A DNA stretch of 64,000 bases from positions 18,143 through 82,142 of the forward strand of contig CAIMMO010000071.1 of the NCBI GenBank assembly GCA_903842595.1, written 5' to 3'. The notes beneath the pieces are model-generated. The model did not search any database. It had not been told where the DNA came from and was given only the letters and a program-made list of their open reading frames with translations. Origin of the DNA: an uncultured Alphaproteobacteria bacterium (GTDB lineage Bacteria > Pseudomonadota > Alphaproteobacteria > Caulobacterales > Hyphomonadaceae). The position numbers and the translations under genes are program-made. Below are positions 17,758 through 27,916 of the stretch, in pieces (the stretch's first letter is position 1; every line of letters starts with the position of its first letter).

Positions 17758-18933
17758 ATGATCGATCCGTCGCCTCCGCCCCGGACCGGCCTAGACCGGA
17801 CCTTCGACATGGACGCGCCGCCCCGTGTGGCCGGCAGCAATTCGCTCTGGCCGGTCGCGTTCGGCATTGTGGGCGCCCTTGGGCTTGGCGCAGTCGTCTT
17901 CCTGCAGCTGGAAGCCGGCCGAACGGCCATCGAGAACGCTGCACTGGCGAGCAGGCAAGCTGCCGCAGATGCGGCCGCACAACGGCTTGCTGCAGCGACG
18001 ACAGAGCCATCGGCGATACCGCCCCCCGGTGGCGCAGATCCGGCGTCACCCGAGCCGCTGCCGCCTGAGCTCATACCGCTTGTGGAGGAACAGGCTGCAC
18101 TGCCGCCCCAGGTCGTTCCCGGACCAACGCAACTCGAGCTCGACCGACTTCGTTCCCCCGCTCTGGTGGTTGATCTGGGATCCTACGAGCCGCTGCCATC
18201 GGGCGCCTTGAAGCCTGATGCCGCCAGCCCCATTGATCCGAATTCGATTTCCGCTGCGATGTCTTCCGCTGCAAATCAGAACCTGAACCCGGACGAACGC
18301 TTCGCTCAGCGGTTCGGTGTGGGCAATGCCTCGAAGCCAACCAAGGCCGGCAGGCTCAGTGATGTTTCAACAACCATCATCGAGGGAACGGTCATCGCCG
18401 CGGTACTCGAGACAGCGCTCAATTCAGACCTGCCAGGGTATGTTCGCGCGGTGGTAACGCGCGAAGTACGTGGCTTCGACGGCAGCGCGGTCCTGGTTCC
18501 CCGCGGGTCGCGGTTGATCGGTCAGTACAAGTCCGGCGTAGCGCTTGGGCAGAGCAGGACCTTTGTGATCTGGACGCGGATGATCCGACCCGATGGCGTT
18601 ACGATCGAATTGTCCGCGCCGGCGACCGACGGTCTTGGGCGCGGTGGACTTGATGGCGACGTCGACACCCACTTCTTTGAACGCTTCGGGGGTGCGGTCC
18701 TGTTGTCTCTTCTCAACCTGGGTGTGGGCGCAGCGGTCGATGCGGCTGATACCAACATCGTAATCGCATCGACCCGCGCCGGCGTCGATGCGGGCGCGGG
18801 CGCAATTACGAGCGGCGTCAGTATCGCTCCGACAGTCATGGTGCCGCAGGGCGCTCCGGTGCGCGTGTTCGTCAGCCAGGACCTCGATTTCTCGACGGTC
18901 GGACCGGTCCTGCCCCTGAGCACGCCCAATTGA
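17758..18933 (+). CDS. virB10: VirB10/TrbI envelope-spanning protein
   Basis: 391 residues. A cytoplasmic N-terminus, one membrane helix (about residues 28-49), a Pro/Glu-rich periplasmic linker and the TrbI beta-barrel domain follow in order. The domain shows EGTVIAAVLETALNSDLPG, VRGFDGSAVLVPRGSRLIGQY and VPQGAPVRVFVSQDLDF. The protein bridges both membranes and senses ATPase energy. It starts two bases after the virB9 stop. Confidence 0.95.
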   Translation: MIDPSPPPRTGLDRTFDMDAPPRVAGSNSLWPVAFGIVGALGLGAVVFLQLEAGRTAIENAALASRQAAADAAAQRLAAATTEPSAIPPPGGADPASPEPLPPELIPLVEEQAALPPQVVPGPTQLELDRLRSPALVVDLGSYEPLPSGALKPDAASPIDPNSISAAMSSAANQNLNPDERFAQRFGVGNASKPTKAGRLSDVSTTIIEGTVIAAVLETALNSDLPGYVRAVVTREVRGFDGSAVLVPRGSRLIGQYKSGVALGQSRTFVIWTRMIRPDGVTIELSAPATDGLGRGGLDGDVDTHFFERFGGAVLLSLLNLGVGAAVDAADTNIVIASTRAGVDAGAGAITSGVSIAPTVMVPQGAPVRVFVSQDLDFSTVGPVLPLSTPN

Positions 18934-19910
18934 TCAGCGAGGGCGTCTATCTCCGGACCTATCTTGCGCCGTTGGCGCCATGGCTCGACCGCGCCGACGT
19001 CACCGATATCCTCGTCAATCAGCCCGGAGAAGTCTGGATCGATGGCGCCTCGGGATTTGAGCGAATTGAGGCATCCGACGTCACCGAAGTCATGCTCCAG
19101 CGCCTCGCCCAGCAGATCGCAGCGCATTCCAGCCAGGGCGTAAGTCGCGAGTATCCGTTGCTGGCGGCGACGCTTCCCGATGGAGCGCGCGTTCAGGTCG
19201 TCGCACCGCCAGCGACGCGCAAGCATTTTGCGCTGGCCATCCGTAAACACGTGCTGCCGGATCTGCGGCTCGTGGACTACGAGAAAGCAGGCGCATTCGC
19301 GCAGGTCAGCCGCGCGGCGGGCAGCGAGCGCGCTGCAACGGATGCTGAGCTCGACAGGCTTCTTGAAGCTGGAAATCTGCTCTCGTTCTTTTCGGGAGCG
19401 GTAAAGGCCGGGCGCAACATCGTCATCTCAGGCGGTACGGGCACCGGCAAGACGACATTCCTGAATGCGCTGCTGAAGGAAATCCCGGAGGACAGCCGCC
19501 TGATCGTGATCGAGGATACGCCCGAGGTCGTGCTCGCGCACCCGAATGCGCTCGGGCTGGTCGCGGTTGGAAGTGAGCTTGGCGAGGCGCGGGTTGGCAT
19601 CGACGAGCTGTTGCGGGCAAGCCTTCGCATGCGGCCCGATCGCCTGATGGTCGGTGAGATAAGAGGATCAGAGGCGTTCACATTCCTGCGCGCGGTCAAT
19701 ACCGGCCATCCTGGTTCAATGACGACAGTGCATGCCGACAGCCCGCAGGGTGCGTTCGAGCAGATAGCCTTCATGACGCTTCAGGCAGGGCTCACGCTGA
19801 CGCGATCAGACGTCATCGAATACGCGAAATCGGTCATCGACGTGATTGTGCAACTGTCGCGGATTCAGGGCCGGCGAGTCGTCAGTTCGGTGACGTTTCA
19901 CAAGAGGTAG
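18930..19910 (+). CDS. virB11: VirB11 secretion ATPase
   Basis: A 326-residue hexameric traffic ATPase. Walker A is GGTGTGKTTFLNALL; the Asp box is LIVIEDTPEVVLAHPN; Walker B is RPDRLMVGEIRGSEAF; the His box is GHPGSMTTVHADS. The start appears to be a TTG overlapping the virB10 stop (18930-18933). It is the last gene of the operon; no virD4 coupling-protein gene follows, and the next genes face the other way. Confidence 0.95.
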   Translation: MISEGVYLRTYLAPLAPWLDRADVTDILVNQPGEVWIDGASGFERIEASDVTEVMLQRLAQQIAAHSSQGVSREYPLLAATLPDGARVQVVAPPATRKHFALAIRKHVLPDLRLVDYEKAGAFAQVSRAAGSERAATDAELDRLLEAGNLLSFFSGAVKAGRNIVISGGTGTGKTTFLNALLKEIPEDSRLIVIEDTPEVVLAHPNALGLVAVGSELGEARVGIDELLRASLRMRPDRLMVGEIRGSEAFTFLRAVNTGHPGSMTTVHADSPQGAFEQIAFMTLQAGLTLTRSDVIEYAKSVIDVIVQLSRIQGRRVVSSVTFHKR

Positions 19911-19970
19911 GCGGGGGTCATGGCCTGGGGCCTTCAGCGGGTTGTCGCCGGACGTCCGGCCAGCGCCCCC

Positions 19971-21572
19971 TCAAGCCGTCGCCGAAGCCATGAATCCGAC
20001 ATCGCGGTTGAAGTTTCGCAGGTTGGGGAAGATCGAATCCAGCTGGCCTTCGGATAGACCGAACCATCGCCCGATCGTGCCCGCATATTGATCGACAGAC
20101 ATAGACGGAACAAGAATGTTGCCCGACATGTCCGGGTTGGCAAAGCCTGTCTGATCGACGCCCAAGGTCGGGAACTGGCCGTACATGTTCCCACCATTGA
20201 CCGCGCCGCCCAGCACGAATTGATGCGAGCCCCACGCGTGATCTGTGCCGTCGCCATTGGTGGTGAAAGTACGCGAGAAATCCGACGCCGTAAAAGCGGT
20301 CACCTGCGGACGCATGTCGATACCGTTGAGGTTTGCGATCGCGCCGTCGAAGTAGGCCATCGCATGGGCAAGGCGCGCAAGAAGAGGCGACTGGGTTGAG
20401 TTCTGGATGTCGTGGTTGTCGAACCCGCCCATTGAGACGAAAAAGACCTGGCGCCGGATGCCTAGCGCTGCGTTTGCGGCGATCGTCTTGGCGACGCTCT
20501 GCAGTTGTACAGCCAGCGCGTTCGTTTCGTTGACCCGGGTGATCGGATTGAGAAGCTGCGTTGGCGCAGCCACCGATGCTCCGGGGCCTCCGGCAGCGAA
20601 CTGGACGTTGAGAAGGTCGGCAGCGCCCATTGAGCGGACCACCTTCGCGCCATGATCCTGCATGAAGTAGCTGGTTCCGGCCACGTCACCAATAATCTCG
20701 CGTACGCGCGCGCCAGCATTGCTGGCGCCAAAAACGGTGGTTGTGGGCGCGATCGCCGAAGTGATGCGGATGGCCGGCACGGTCTGGTTTGTTGATATCT
20801 GGTATTGGACGACACTCTGTCCCGCGAGCAGTACGGCGTTGCCGGCGGTCGAGATCGCGGTGAAGACCGCATTGGAGCCGTTGGTCGAAAGGAACTGGTC
20901 CGCCATGAGCCCGCCCCAGCCGCGGCGCGCCCCTTCTGCCGCGCCTGCCTGCCATGTCGATTGCTGGTCGTTGTGTGACATGAGATTGGAGGGCAGCGGT
21001 ACGCTGCGGGCACGGTACTGCGCCTTGGTCGTCGGCTGGATCAGCGGGCCGACATTGGCGGCGATGGCAAGACGGCCGGCTGTCCACAGCGGGAGCAATG
21101 GGCCCATGTGCGGGTTCAGAGCGAAGGTGCGCACAGACGCGTTCGTCCCGGCCGGAACAGGGTTGGGCGTTGCCGGAACGATAGGAAGAACGCCCCCCCA
21201 TGCCTCAGGCAACAGATAGGCGGTAGCATTGTTGGGCAGAACACGCCCGGTAATCGCGTTGGTGCCTCCGGGAGGTGTCGCTACCGTGCCGACGGGCATG
21301 AGGGCGATGGGGTCGACACCGTTGTTGCGGGCGGAGAAGTAGCGGCCCCAGCTGTCCGTGTCGGTCGCAAGCACGGTGTTGTTGGAGTCATTGCCGCCAA
21401 ACAGGAAAATGCACACCAGCGCCTTGTAACCGGGCGCGGTCTGCGCTGCGGCCTGGCCCATGGTCGCCAGCTGGAAACCGAAGGTGGATGCTGCCGCCCC
21501 GACACAGCTGAGCGCGGTTGCGCGCCGGAGTATTTCGCGACGGGTGGCGGGCGATGTTGGCTTGTCGGTCAT
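19971..21572 (-). CDS. DUF1501 family protein with Tat signal
   Basis: 533 residues from the ATG at 21570-21572 with GAGG at good distance; a TTG five codons earlier overlaps the stop of the DUF1800 gene. The N-terminus PATRREILRRATALSC is a twin-arginine signal ending AAAQ, so it is exported folded. KALVCIFLFGGNDSNN and the later DHAWGSHQFVLGG resemble the metal-binding sites of the sulfatase/phosphatase superfamily to which DUF1501 belongs. It follows the DUF1800 gene, its common partner. The substrate is unknown. Confidence 0.88.
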   Translation of the reverse strand: MTDKPTSPATRREILRRATALSCVGAAASTFGFQLATMGQAAAQTAPGYKALVCIFLFGGNDSNNTVLATDTDSWGRYFSARNNGVDPIALMPVGTVATPPGGTNAITGRVLPNNATAYLLPEAWGGVLPIVPATPNPVPAGTNASVRTFALNPHMGPLLPLWTAGRLAIAANVGPLIQPTTKAQYRARSVPLPSNLMSHNDQQSTWQAGAAEGARRGWGGLMADQFLSTNGSNAVFTAISTAGNAVLLAGQSVVQYQISTNQTVPAIRITSAIAPTTTVFGASNAGARVREIIGDVAGTSYFMQDHGAKVVRSMGAADLLNVQFAAGGPGASVAAPTQLLNPITRVNETNALAVQLQSVAKTIAANAALGIRRQVFFVSMGGFDNHDIQNSTQSPLLARLAHAMAYFDGAIANLNGIDMRPQVTAFTASDFSRTFTTNGDGTDHAWGSHQFVLGGAVNGGNMYGQFPTLGVDQTGFANPDMSGNILVPSMSVDQYAGTIGRWFGLSEGQLDSIFPNLRNFNRDVGFMASATA

Positions 21573-21583
21573 GCTCGGCCGCC

Positions 21584-23290
21584 TCAACGCTGGATCAGGT
21601 ATTCGGGGGAGATTTGCGAAAAGAAGACAGCGGTCTTGGCCCTGTTCAGCCGTGCCGCGTCTATCGCCGCCTGGTTGCTTCCGGTGGCGGCAGGAATTGC
21701 AACAGCGGAGATCGCCGCGTTGATGCGTGCCTGAAGCGTGGGCGTCATCTGGCCGTAGAACAGCAACATGTTCATCCGGTCGACCAACGCTGTGGGATTG
21801 TCGGCAAGCGCAATTTCTGCGGCGTAGGCGGAGCGAACATCGCGACCCGACCCGCCGGTCGGCGTAGATCCGATGCCAGCATTGATCCAGTCCTGCATCT
21901 GATTGATGTAGGAGGCGGTGGTGACTTCATCGACGACCTGAAACTCCGGCGCGAGCAACATGTTCTGGCCGAGTTGTGTGGTAGCAGGCGGTGTAAACCC
22001 TGGGCGCCAGAAATTGAAAACCGAAGGTGAGGTGAGCGGGGACTGGTTGAGAGACGTATTCGCGCTCGTCGAGGTGATCAGGAAGTTGCCAGTCTGCGAG
22101 GTGGCGGCAAAGGACCGGGCCCAGTTGGTGACCCGGATCACGGGCTCGCGCAGTTTTCCAAAGCTCGGCGAGGTGGCTACCGAATTGTTCCGAGCTTCGG
22201 TGTCGTTGAGGATGGCGCGGACGACTGCCGCCAGATCGCCACGTACGCCCGTTCCGTTGTTCGCAAAGACGGCCGAGACCCGCCCGACATAAGCGGGGGT
22301 GGGGTTGGATGTCACCAGCTGCTGGATCAAGCGCCTGGCGATAAACGGTCCGGTGTTGGGGTGATTGAAGAGTCGATCGAGCGCTATGCGCAGGTCACCT
22401 GCCATATCGACTGTTGTGCTGGCCGGTATGGTTACACCGAGGAAAGTCTTCGCCGATGTTGAGTGAAAGTTGGGATAGAAGATCATTGGCCGCACCGAGC
22501 GGTCCGAGTGTGCGTTGCCGCCGGCGAATGTCGTGTTGTTGGGCGAGGTGCTGTACCAGCTGATGCCTGTGAACACCTTGGCGAGCCCCGCAATGTCTGC
22601 AGGTGTGTAGGCCGAAATCTGGTCGCTCCCATTGAGACGGGGCGTGCCGTCGCTATTGAGTTCGACCAGGCCGATGGTCATGAGCTGCATGACTTCCCGC
22701 GCATAGTTCTCGTCCGGCGTGCGAGTGCCGGCAGCGTCTTCCTTTTGATTGCCCAGGTAGGTGAGGTAGCGTCCCATCATCGGATGGAGCGTCACTTCCT
22801 CCAGCAGCGTGCGGAAGTTGCCGAAAGCGTTGCGCTGCAGCATGTCGTACCACGATGCGGCCCCCCGCGTGTCGACAGCTGCATCAGCCAGGGAAATGAC
22901 GAAAATCTGAGACAGCGCAAACGTGATTCTCTGACGCAACTGGTCTGGCTCACTGATCGCCTGTCTCCACCAGGTCTGGTAGAAGTTGTTGGCGTTGACG
23001 GAGCCGTTGGCTGCGAGCGCACTATCGACAAAGGCTTCATGGCTGAGGGCCGGCCGCGGCATGGCTATCTGAGACGTGATCCAGCCATTTATTCCCTGAC
23101 CCTGGACCTCAGCGATGCTGGATTCTGTGACGCCAAACGTCGCTTGAGTAAGAAGGCGGGCAGCTTCTGGCGCCGTCGGCGGCGGCGCTGCGGCGCCTTG
23201 TCCGCCTCCAGCGCCTGTATCGGTTGATGAACCGCCTCCGCCGCATGCGGCAAGCAAACAAACCAAGGCCGCAACGATTGTGTAGCGCAT
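21584..23290 (-). CDS. DUF1800 family lipoprotein
   Basis: 568 residues. MRYTIVAALVCLLAAC is a lipoprotein signal with lipobox LAAC. The DUF1800 body shows ARLLTQATFGVTESSI, LTYLGNQKEDAAGTRTPDENYAREVMQL and GLVELNSDGTPRL, followed by KVFTGISW. DUF1800 and DUF1501 genes are very often neighbours and are thought to act together on an extracellular polymer, but the reaction is not known. Expression is probably coupled to DUF1501 by the short overlap. Confidence 0.88.
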   Translation of the reverse strand: MRYTIVAALVCLLAACGGGGSSTDTGAGGGQGAAAPPPTAPEAARLLTQATFGVTESSIAEVQGQGINGWITSQIAMPRPALSHEAFVDSALAANGSVNANNFYQTWWRQAISEPDQLRQRITFALSQIFVISLADAAVDTRGAASWYDMLQRNAFGNFRTLLEEVTLHPMMGRYLTYLGNQKEDAAGTRTPDENYAREVMQLMTIGLVELNSDGTPRLNGSDQISAYTPADIAGLAKVFTGISWYSTSPNNTTFAGGNAHSDRSVRPMIFYPNFHSTSAKTFLGVTIPASTTVDMAGDLRIALDRLFNHPNTGPFIARRLIQQLVTSNPTPAYVGRVSAVFANNGTGVRGDLAAVVRAILNDTEARNNSVATSPSFGKLREPVIRVTNWARSFAATSQTGNFLITSTSANTSLNQSPLTSPSVFNFWRPGFTPPATTQLGQNMLLAPEFQVVDEVTTASYINQMQDWINAGIGSTPTGGSGRDVRSAYAAEIALADNPTALVDRMNMLLFYGQMTPTLQARINAAISAVAIPAATGSNQAAIDAARLNRAKTAVFFSQISPEYLIQR

Positions 23291-23723
23291 GGGGGCTTCC
23301 CGTTAGGACGGCCAGGAATTGGGCATGTCACTGCGGCACTCAGGTGAAATGGCGCTGCCGCGAAACTCGAAACCCGAAACACAGCCAGACGATGCAGAAG
23401 AATGCGCAGACCATCCAAGTGCAGAATTACGTGTTGAACACCGATAGGCAGGCTACCGGCGAACCGATTCTGCATGACATCAGAGCGTAGTGTTTCGCGG
23501 ACGGCGCGCCAGTGAAATCTGAGCAAAGCTTGCTCGGTCCGCGCGTTGGGGTGCTGTATGGCCAGCACTGCCTGGTCTCCTTCAAGGCGGAGACGAATTG
23601 CCTTCGGAGAGACCCCGAGGACGCAAATCTGGTACCCATGCCGTCGCTGCCCGGCAGCCCTCATGCCGGACGCGTTGTGGCTGTCTATTTCTTCACTGCG
23701 GGCGGGCCGCATTGCAAGCCACG
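23291..23723. other. Gap with no recognisable gene
   Basis: About 430 bases upstream of the DUF1800 gene. A minus-strand frame covering it is open but shows no family motif and runs into the DUF1800 coding region; I treat it as chance. It probably contains the DUF1800/DUF1501 promoter. Confidence 0.4.
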
Positions 23724-24035
23724 TCACCGCCCCGTCGTATCGTCGGACCGCAGAAGCAGCGCTTCGTGCCTGCTGCGACCTGGCGGACTTTGCCAGACGT
23801 CCGACAGGCGCGCGTGTCTGCGCACCCAGTCGATATCGGTGCACACGGTGGCGGCAAGATCCGACAGCCCTGCCGCACAATTGCGTGGCGACTTGAACAG
23901 CTGCCAGTCGTCCTGGTGCGCAATAACAAGGATGCTGCCGCCTGCATTGCCGTGCGGGTCCACCGACGGCGCAGCAGGGGGTATCGACGCGCAGGCGCCC
24001 GCCGGAGCCACTGCAGCCACACTCGCCAGCCTCAT
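23724..24035 (-). pseudogene. PIG-L deacetylase N-terminal relic
   Basis: Reading leftward from an ATG at 24033-24035: a signal-like segment MRLASVAAVAPAGACASIPP, then ILVIAHQDDWQLF, the first zinc motif of PIG-L deacetylases. Similarity to the gene at 9965-10885 stops just after this motif. The frame ends at 23724, and no second motif (HPDH) is found, so the catalytic domain is missing. 21 bases are identical between the two copies (23895-23915 and 10751-10771). It lies downstream of an intact amidase. Confidence 0.7.
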
Positions 24036-24156
24036 CCAGCGCGCTGTGACCGTGCCCACTGCAAAGAAGCCAGAACCGGCCTGCTCCTCAAGAGCCCCAG
24101 GCGCGAACCTGGCGGCCAGCAAGCGCGTCACTCTGGCAAGGCCCGGCCAGGTGGGG

Positions 24157-25623
24157 TCAGGCGAGGCTTGCCCGGTATTGTCTCCACGGCAGGGCTTCCT
24201 CGAACAGGTAGGCCAACTCCAGCAGCAAGCCGTCAGCGCCCGCCGCGGCACAGGCCTGCACGCCGATCGGCAGGTTCGTCGACGTGCGGCCCAGCGGCAG
24301 GCTTATCGCCGGCGCGCCGCAGACATTGTGGATCAGCGTATAGCCCACTTGCTGCAACAGCCGCTCGCGCAACGTGTCGAACGGCACGTCACCGCGCAGA
24401 TAACCCAGCGGCGAGGGCGGGGAGGCGATCACGGGCGACAGCACCACGTCGAAGCCCTTTATCCATTCATTGTAGGCGGCCGTATTGCCGAGCAGGCGCT
24501 GGATCACCGCATTGGTGTCGGCTTCCGTGAGCTTCGATGCATTCGCAGCCATGCGCAGGCTGAAGGGCTCGAACGAGGATTCATCCGCCTTACGGCCGGT
24601 CTCCCTGGTGGCGCTCGCGACGTCCTGCGCGGCTCCTAGGGACCAGAACGCCAGGAAGTCATCGCCGAAGCTTGCGGTCGTCGGCCAGCTGGTCTGACTC
24701 ACCGCGTGGCCGAGGTCTTCCAGAACCTTTGCTGCGCTGTTGACGACAGCGGCGACCTCCTTGTCCGCTTCGAACCCGGCAAAGCCCCTGGTCAGCACGC
24801 CAACCCGTAGCTTGCGCCGCACCGGTCCATCGACAAAGCCGACAGGCGCGTGAATGGCGGCGCTGCCCTTGCGCTCCACCAGCGACATCAGCCGCGCCGA
24901 ATCGCGCACCGTGTGCGAGACGCAGCCCTGCACCGAGATGGCGAGCGGGCCCGGGACCTCGCCATCAGCCATGCGGCCGCGCGAAGGCTTCAGGCCGACA
25001 AGCCCGCAATTGGCCGCCGGGAACCGGATGGACCCACCGCCATCATTGGCGTGCGCCATCGGCACCACGCCCGCCGCCACCGCTGCGGCCGACCCGCCGG
25101 AGGATCCGCCGGTGGAACGGCCAAGGTCCCATGGATTGCGCGTTGGACCGAAAGCGAGCGGTTCGGTCGTCGGCAGGTAGCCATACTCGGGCGAGGCCGA
25201 CTTGCCGATGCTGATCAGTCCGGTGTCGAGCATCGCGGCGACAAACGGTTCGGTGGTCGCTGCAGGCGGCCGCCCTGCTGTCACGCGTGTTCCGCTGCGT
25301 GTCATGACGCCCGCGACATTGTTGAGATCCTTGATCAGGTAGGGCACGCCTGCGAACGGACCGCTGCCGGGGGTCGCCGCTTGCGCGCGCGCCTGTGTGT
25401 ACGTGTCCGCGACCAGGAAATTGATCGTCGGTTGAACTGCCAGCGCGCGCGCAATCGCAGCGTCGACTGCTTCACGGGCCGACATGTTGCCGGACCTGAT
25501 CAGGCTCGCCATCTCGGTGGCGTCAGGTTCCGTTCCGCTGGCCGATATTCCGGGCGCACCAGCGCAGGCTGCAACCCCTGTCGCCCATACGGTGGCCAGA
25601 AGGCTTCGCCGTGTCAGCCGCAT
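24157..25623 (-). CDS. Exported amidase (amidase-signature family)
   Basis: 488 residues from the ATG at 25621-25623. The N-terminus [20 protein letters not shown] combines a twin-arginine motif with a lipobox, so it is probably an envelope lipoprotein. The catalytic triad is visible: Lys in YLIKDLNN, Ser in [14 protein letters not shown], and Ser in the [10 protein letters not shown] segment. It ends [15 protein letters not shown]. It hydrolyses an amide of unknown identity. An open extension of 30 codons upstream lacks signal character and is not used. Confidence 0.88.
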   Translation of the reverse strand: MRLTRRSLLATVWATGVAACAGAPGISASGTEPDATEMASLIRSGNMSAREAVDAAIARALAVQPTINFLVADTYTQARAQAATPGSGPFAGVPYLIKDLNNVAGVMTRSGTRVTAGRPPAATTEPFVAAMLDTGLISIGKSASPEYGYLPTTEPLAFGPTRNPWDLGRSTGGSSGGSAAAVAAGVVPMAHANDGGGSIRFPAANCGLVGLKPSRGRMADGEVPGPLAISVQGCVSHTVRDSARLMSLVERKGSAAIHAPVGFVDGPVRRKLRVGVLTRGFAGFEADKEVAAVVNSAAKVLEDLGHAVSQTSWPTTASFGDDFLAFWSLGAAQDVASATRETGRKADESSFEPFSLRMAANASKLTEADTNAVIQRLLGNTAAYNEWIKGFDVVLSPVIASPPSPLGYLRGDVPFDTLRERLLQQVGYTLIHNVCGAPAISLPLGRTSTNLPIGVQACAAAGADGLLLELAYLFEEALPWRQYRASLA

Positions 25624-25713
25624 GTTGGTTTCCCCTGGATCGCGCTTCTTGTTTTGCGAAGCTTCACAGGCGGGGCCGCGCTGCGCAAGCGGCGCCGCAG
25701 CGGCAGGACGCAC

Positions 25714-26097
25714 CTATCGCGCAGGCTCGATGAGATCCCACGGATTGCCGTACAGGTCCTCGAACACGGCGACCTTGCCATAGGGTTCGTTTCGCGGGCT
25801 TTCACGGAAGACCACGCCTTCACCGGTCATGCGCGCATGGTCGCGATCGAAATCGTCGGTCTGCGCGAAGAGGAAGACGCGCCCGCCGGCCTGCCTGCCG
25901 ATTGTCGCCTGTTGCTCGCCCACCGCCTTGGCCAGGACCAGCGCCACGCCTTGCGCACCGGGCGGCTGCACCACCACCCAGCGCTTGCCGCCGCCCATGT
26001 CGGTGTCTTCGGCCAGCTCGAAACCGAGACAGCGCGAGAACCAGTCGATGGCCGCGTCATAGTCGCGGACGAGGAAGGCGAGCTTTGCGATCTGCAT
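25714..26097 (-). CDS. VOC (glyoxalase/bleomycin-resistance fold) family protein
   Basis: A 127-residue single VOC unit with the paired beta-alpha-beta-beta-beta modules: IAKLAFLVRDYDAAIDWFSRCLGF and the closing YGKVAVFEDLYGNPWDLIEP. The C-terminal Glu of such proteins often binds metal. The function cannot be told from sequence. Its start overlaps the fhs stop by one base, so it is co-transcribed with fhs. Confidence 0.85.
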   Translation of the reverse strand: MQIAKLAFLVRDYDAAIDWFSRCLGFELAEDTDMGGGKRWVVVQPPGAQGVALVLAKAVGEQQATIGRQAGGRVFLFAQTDDFDRDHARMTGEGVVFRESPRNEPYGKVAVFEDLYGNPWDLIEPAR

Positions 26098-27767
26098 TAC
26101 GACAACCCGTGGATGTTCCCATTCGCATCAATCGACATCAGTTCCGCCGCCGGGTGGCGTGGCAGGCCGGGCATCGTCATCAGGTCGCCGCAGATCGCCA
26201 CGATGAATCCGGCGCCCGCGGATAGTCGCACTTCGCGCACGTCGAGGACATGCCCCTCGGGCGCGCCGAGTTTTGTGGGGTCGGAGGAGAAGGAGTATTG
26301 CGTCTTGGCGATGCAGACCGGCAGGCCGCCAAAGCCAGCTTCTTCCCAGCGCTTCAGCTGCTGCACCACTTTCGCGGGCGCATCCACACGCTCCGCGCGA
26401 TAGATGCGCTTTGCGGTCGCCTCGATCTTGGCAAGCAGGGGCAGTGCGTCGTCGTAGAGGACCTGAAACCTGTCCTCCTTCCTTGCGAGCTGCTTCACCA
26501 CTGCATGCGCCAGCTCTTCGGCGCCTTTGCCGCCTTCGGCCCAGTGACGGCATACGATCGCCTCGGCGCCCATCGCGCCGACGATACGTTTCACGGTATC
26601 GACCTCGGCCTGGGTGTCAGACGTGAAATGGTTCAGCGCCACGATCACGGGCAGGCCATAGCCCGTCAGGTTCTCGATATGGCGCTGCACATTCGCGGCG
26701 CCTCGCTGAAGCGCGTCGATATCCTCGCGGCCAAGATCTCCCTTCGCCACCCCGCCATTCATCTTCATCGAGCGGATGGTTGCGACCAGCACGGCCATTT
26801 TCGGCCTGAGGCCAGACAGCCTGCATTTGATGTCGAAGAATTTCTGTGCGCCGAGATCTGCGCCGAAGCCCGCCTCGGTCACGACGATCTCGCCCAGCTT
26901 GAGCGCCGCCCGTGTCGCCGTCACGGAATTGCAGCCATGTGCGATGTTGGCGAACGGTCCGAGATGCACGATGGCTGGCGTGTTCTCGATCGTCTGGACC
27001 AGGTTGGGCTGGAGCGCATCCTTCAGCAGCACGGCCATCGCGCCATCCGCCTTGATGTCGCCAGCCGTGACCGGCTTGCGCTCGCGCGTCTCGGCCACGA
27101 TGATCTTGGCCAGTCGCGTCTTGAGGTCTGCCATATCTTCCGCAAGGCACAGGATCGCCATCACTTCGGATGCGACCGTGATGTCGAACCCACCTTCGCC
27201 TGGCGTGCCGTTGGCGGGTCCGCCCAGGCCGGTGACCACCGCGCGCAGGTTGCGGTCGTTGACATCCAGCGCCCGCCGCCAGCGTACGCGCCGCACATCG
27301 ATGCCCAGCGCATTGCCCCAGTGGATGTGGTTGTCCACCATCGCCGCCAGCAGGTTGTGCGCGGCCGTGATGGCGTGGAAGTCGCCGGTGAAGTGGAGGT
27401 TGATCTCGTCCATGGGAACGACCTGCGAGAAGCCGCCGCCTGTCGCACCGCCCTTCTGACCGAAGCATGGTCCCAGCGACGGCTCGCGCAACGCAATCAC
27501 GGCGCGCTTGCCGATCCGCGTCAGCGCATCGCCCAGCCCGACCGTCGTCGTGGTCTTGCCCTCGCCGGCCGGGGTCGGGTTCATCGCTGTCACCAGCACG
27601 AGATCGCCGTCCGGCCTGGCTGCCAGCGACTTCAGGAAATCTGCTGACATCTTCGCCTTGGTGTGGCCGTAGGGGATCAGCGCCTGTGCCGGAATGCCGA
27701 GCTTTGCGCCGATCTCCGCAATCGGTTTCAGCTGCGCGGCGCGCGCGATTTCGCCATCACTGTTCAT
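26097..27767 (-). CDS. fhs: Formate-tetrahydrofolate ligase
   Basis: A 556-residue cytosolic enzyme that makes 10-formyl-THF from formate, THF and ATP. The P-loop [16 protein letters not shown], the [18 protein letters not shown] segment and [18 protein letters not shown] are diagnostic. Length is normal. It feeds one-carbon units into purine synthesis and formate assimilation. A VOC gene follows with a one-base overlap. Confidence 0.97.
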   Translation of the reverse strand: MNSDGEIARAAQLKPIAEIGAKLGIPAQALIPYGHTKAKMSADFLKSLAARPDGDLVLVTAMNPTPAGEGKTTTTVGLGDALTRIGKRAVIALREPSLGPCFGQKGGATGGGFSQVVPMDEINLHFTGDFHAITAAHNLLAAMVDNHIHWGNALGIDVRRVRWRRALDVNDRNLRAVVTGLGGPANGTPGEGGFDITVASEVMAILCLAEDMADLKTRLAKIIVAETRERKPVTAGDIKADGAMAVLLKDALQPNLVQTIENTPAIVHLGPFANIAHGCNSVTATRAALKLGEIVVTEAGFGADLGAQKFFDIKCRLSGLRPKMAVLVATIRSMKMNGGVAKGDLGREDIDALQRGAANVQRHIENLTGYGLPVIVALNHFTSDTQAEVDTVKRIVGAMGAEAIVCRHWAEGGKGAEELAHAVVKQLARKEDRFQVLYDDALPLLAKIEATAKRIYRAERVDAPAKVVQQLKRWEEAGFGGLPVCIAKTQYSFSSDPTKLGAPEGHVLDVREVRLSAGAGFIVAICGDLMTMPGLPRHPAAELMSIDANGNIHGLS

Positions 27768-27916
27768 GAAGACCCCTGTTGCTGGCGTCGATCTAAGCGG
27801 GCAGGGCGGAGGATGTCACGCATTTGGAGCAAGGCCTGCACAGGGCTTTTGATTCGACGCCATTGCGCCGTATTGAGAAGCGTCACTGCTGTCGTCCCGG
27901 TCCTGCGGAGTTGCCG

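Noticed and set aside
24850..26403. A 517-codon open frame on the plus strand
   Set aside because: Antisense to the exported amidase, the VOC gene and the fhs end; no recognisable domain.
26250..27647. A 465-codon open frame on the plus strand
   Set aside because: Mirror of formate-THF ligase; His/Arg-rich with no motif.
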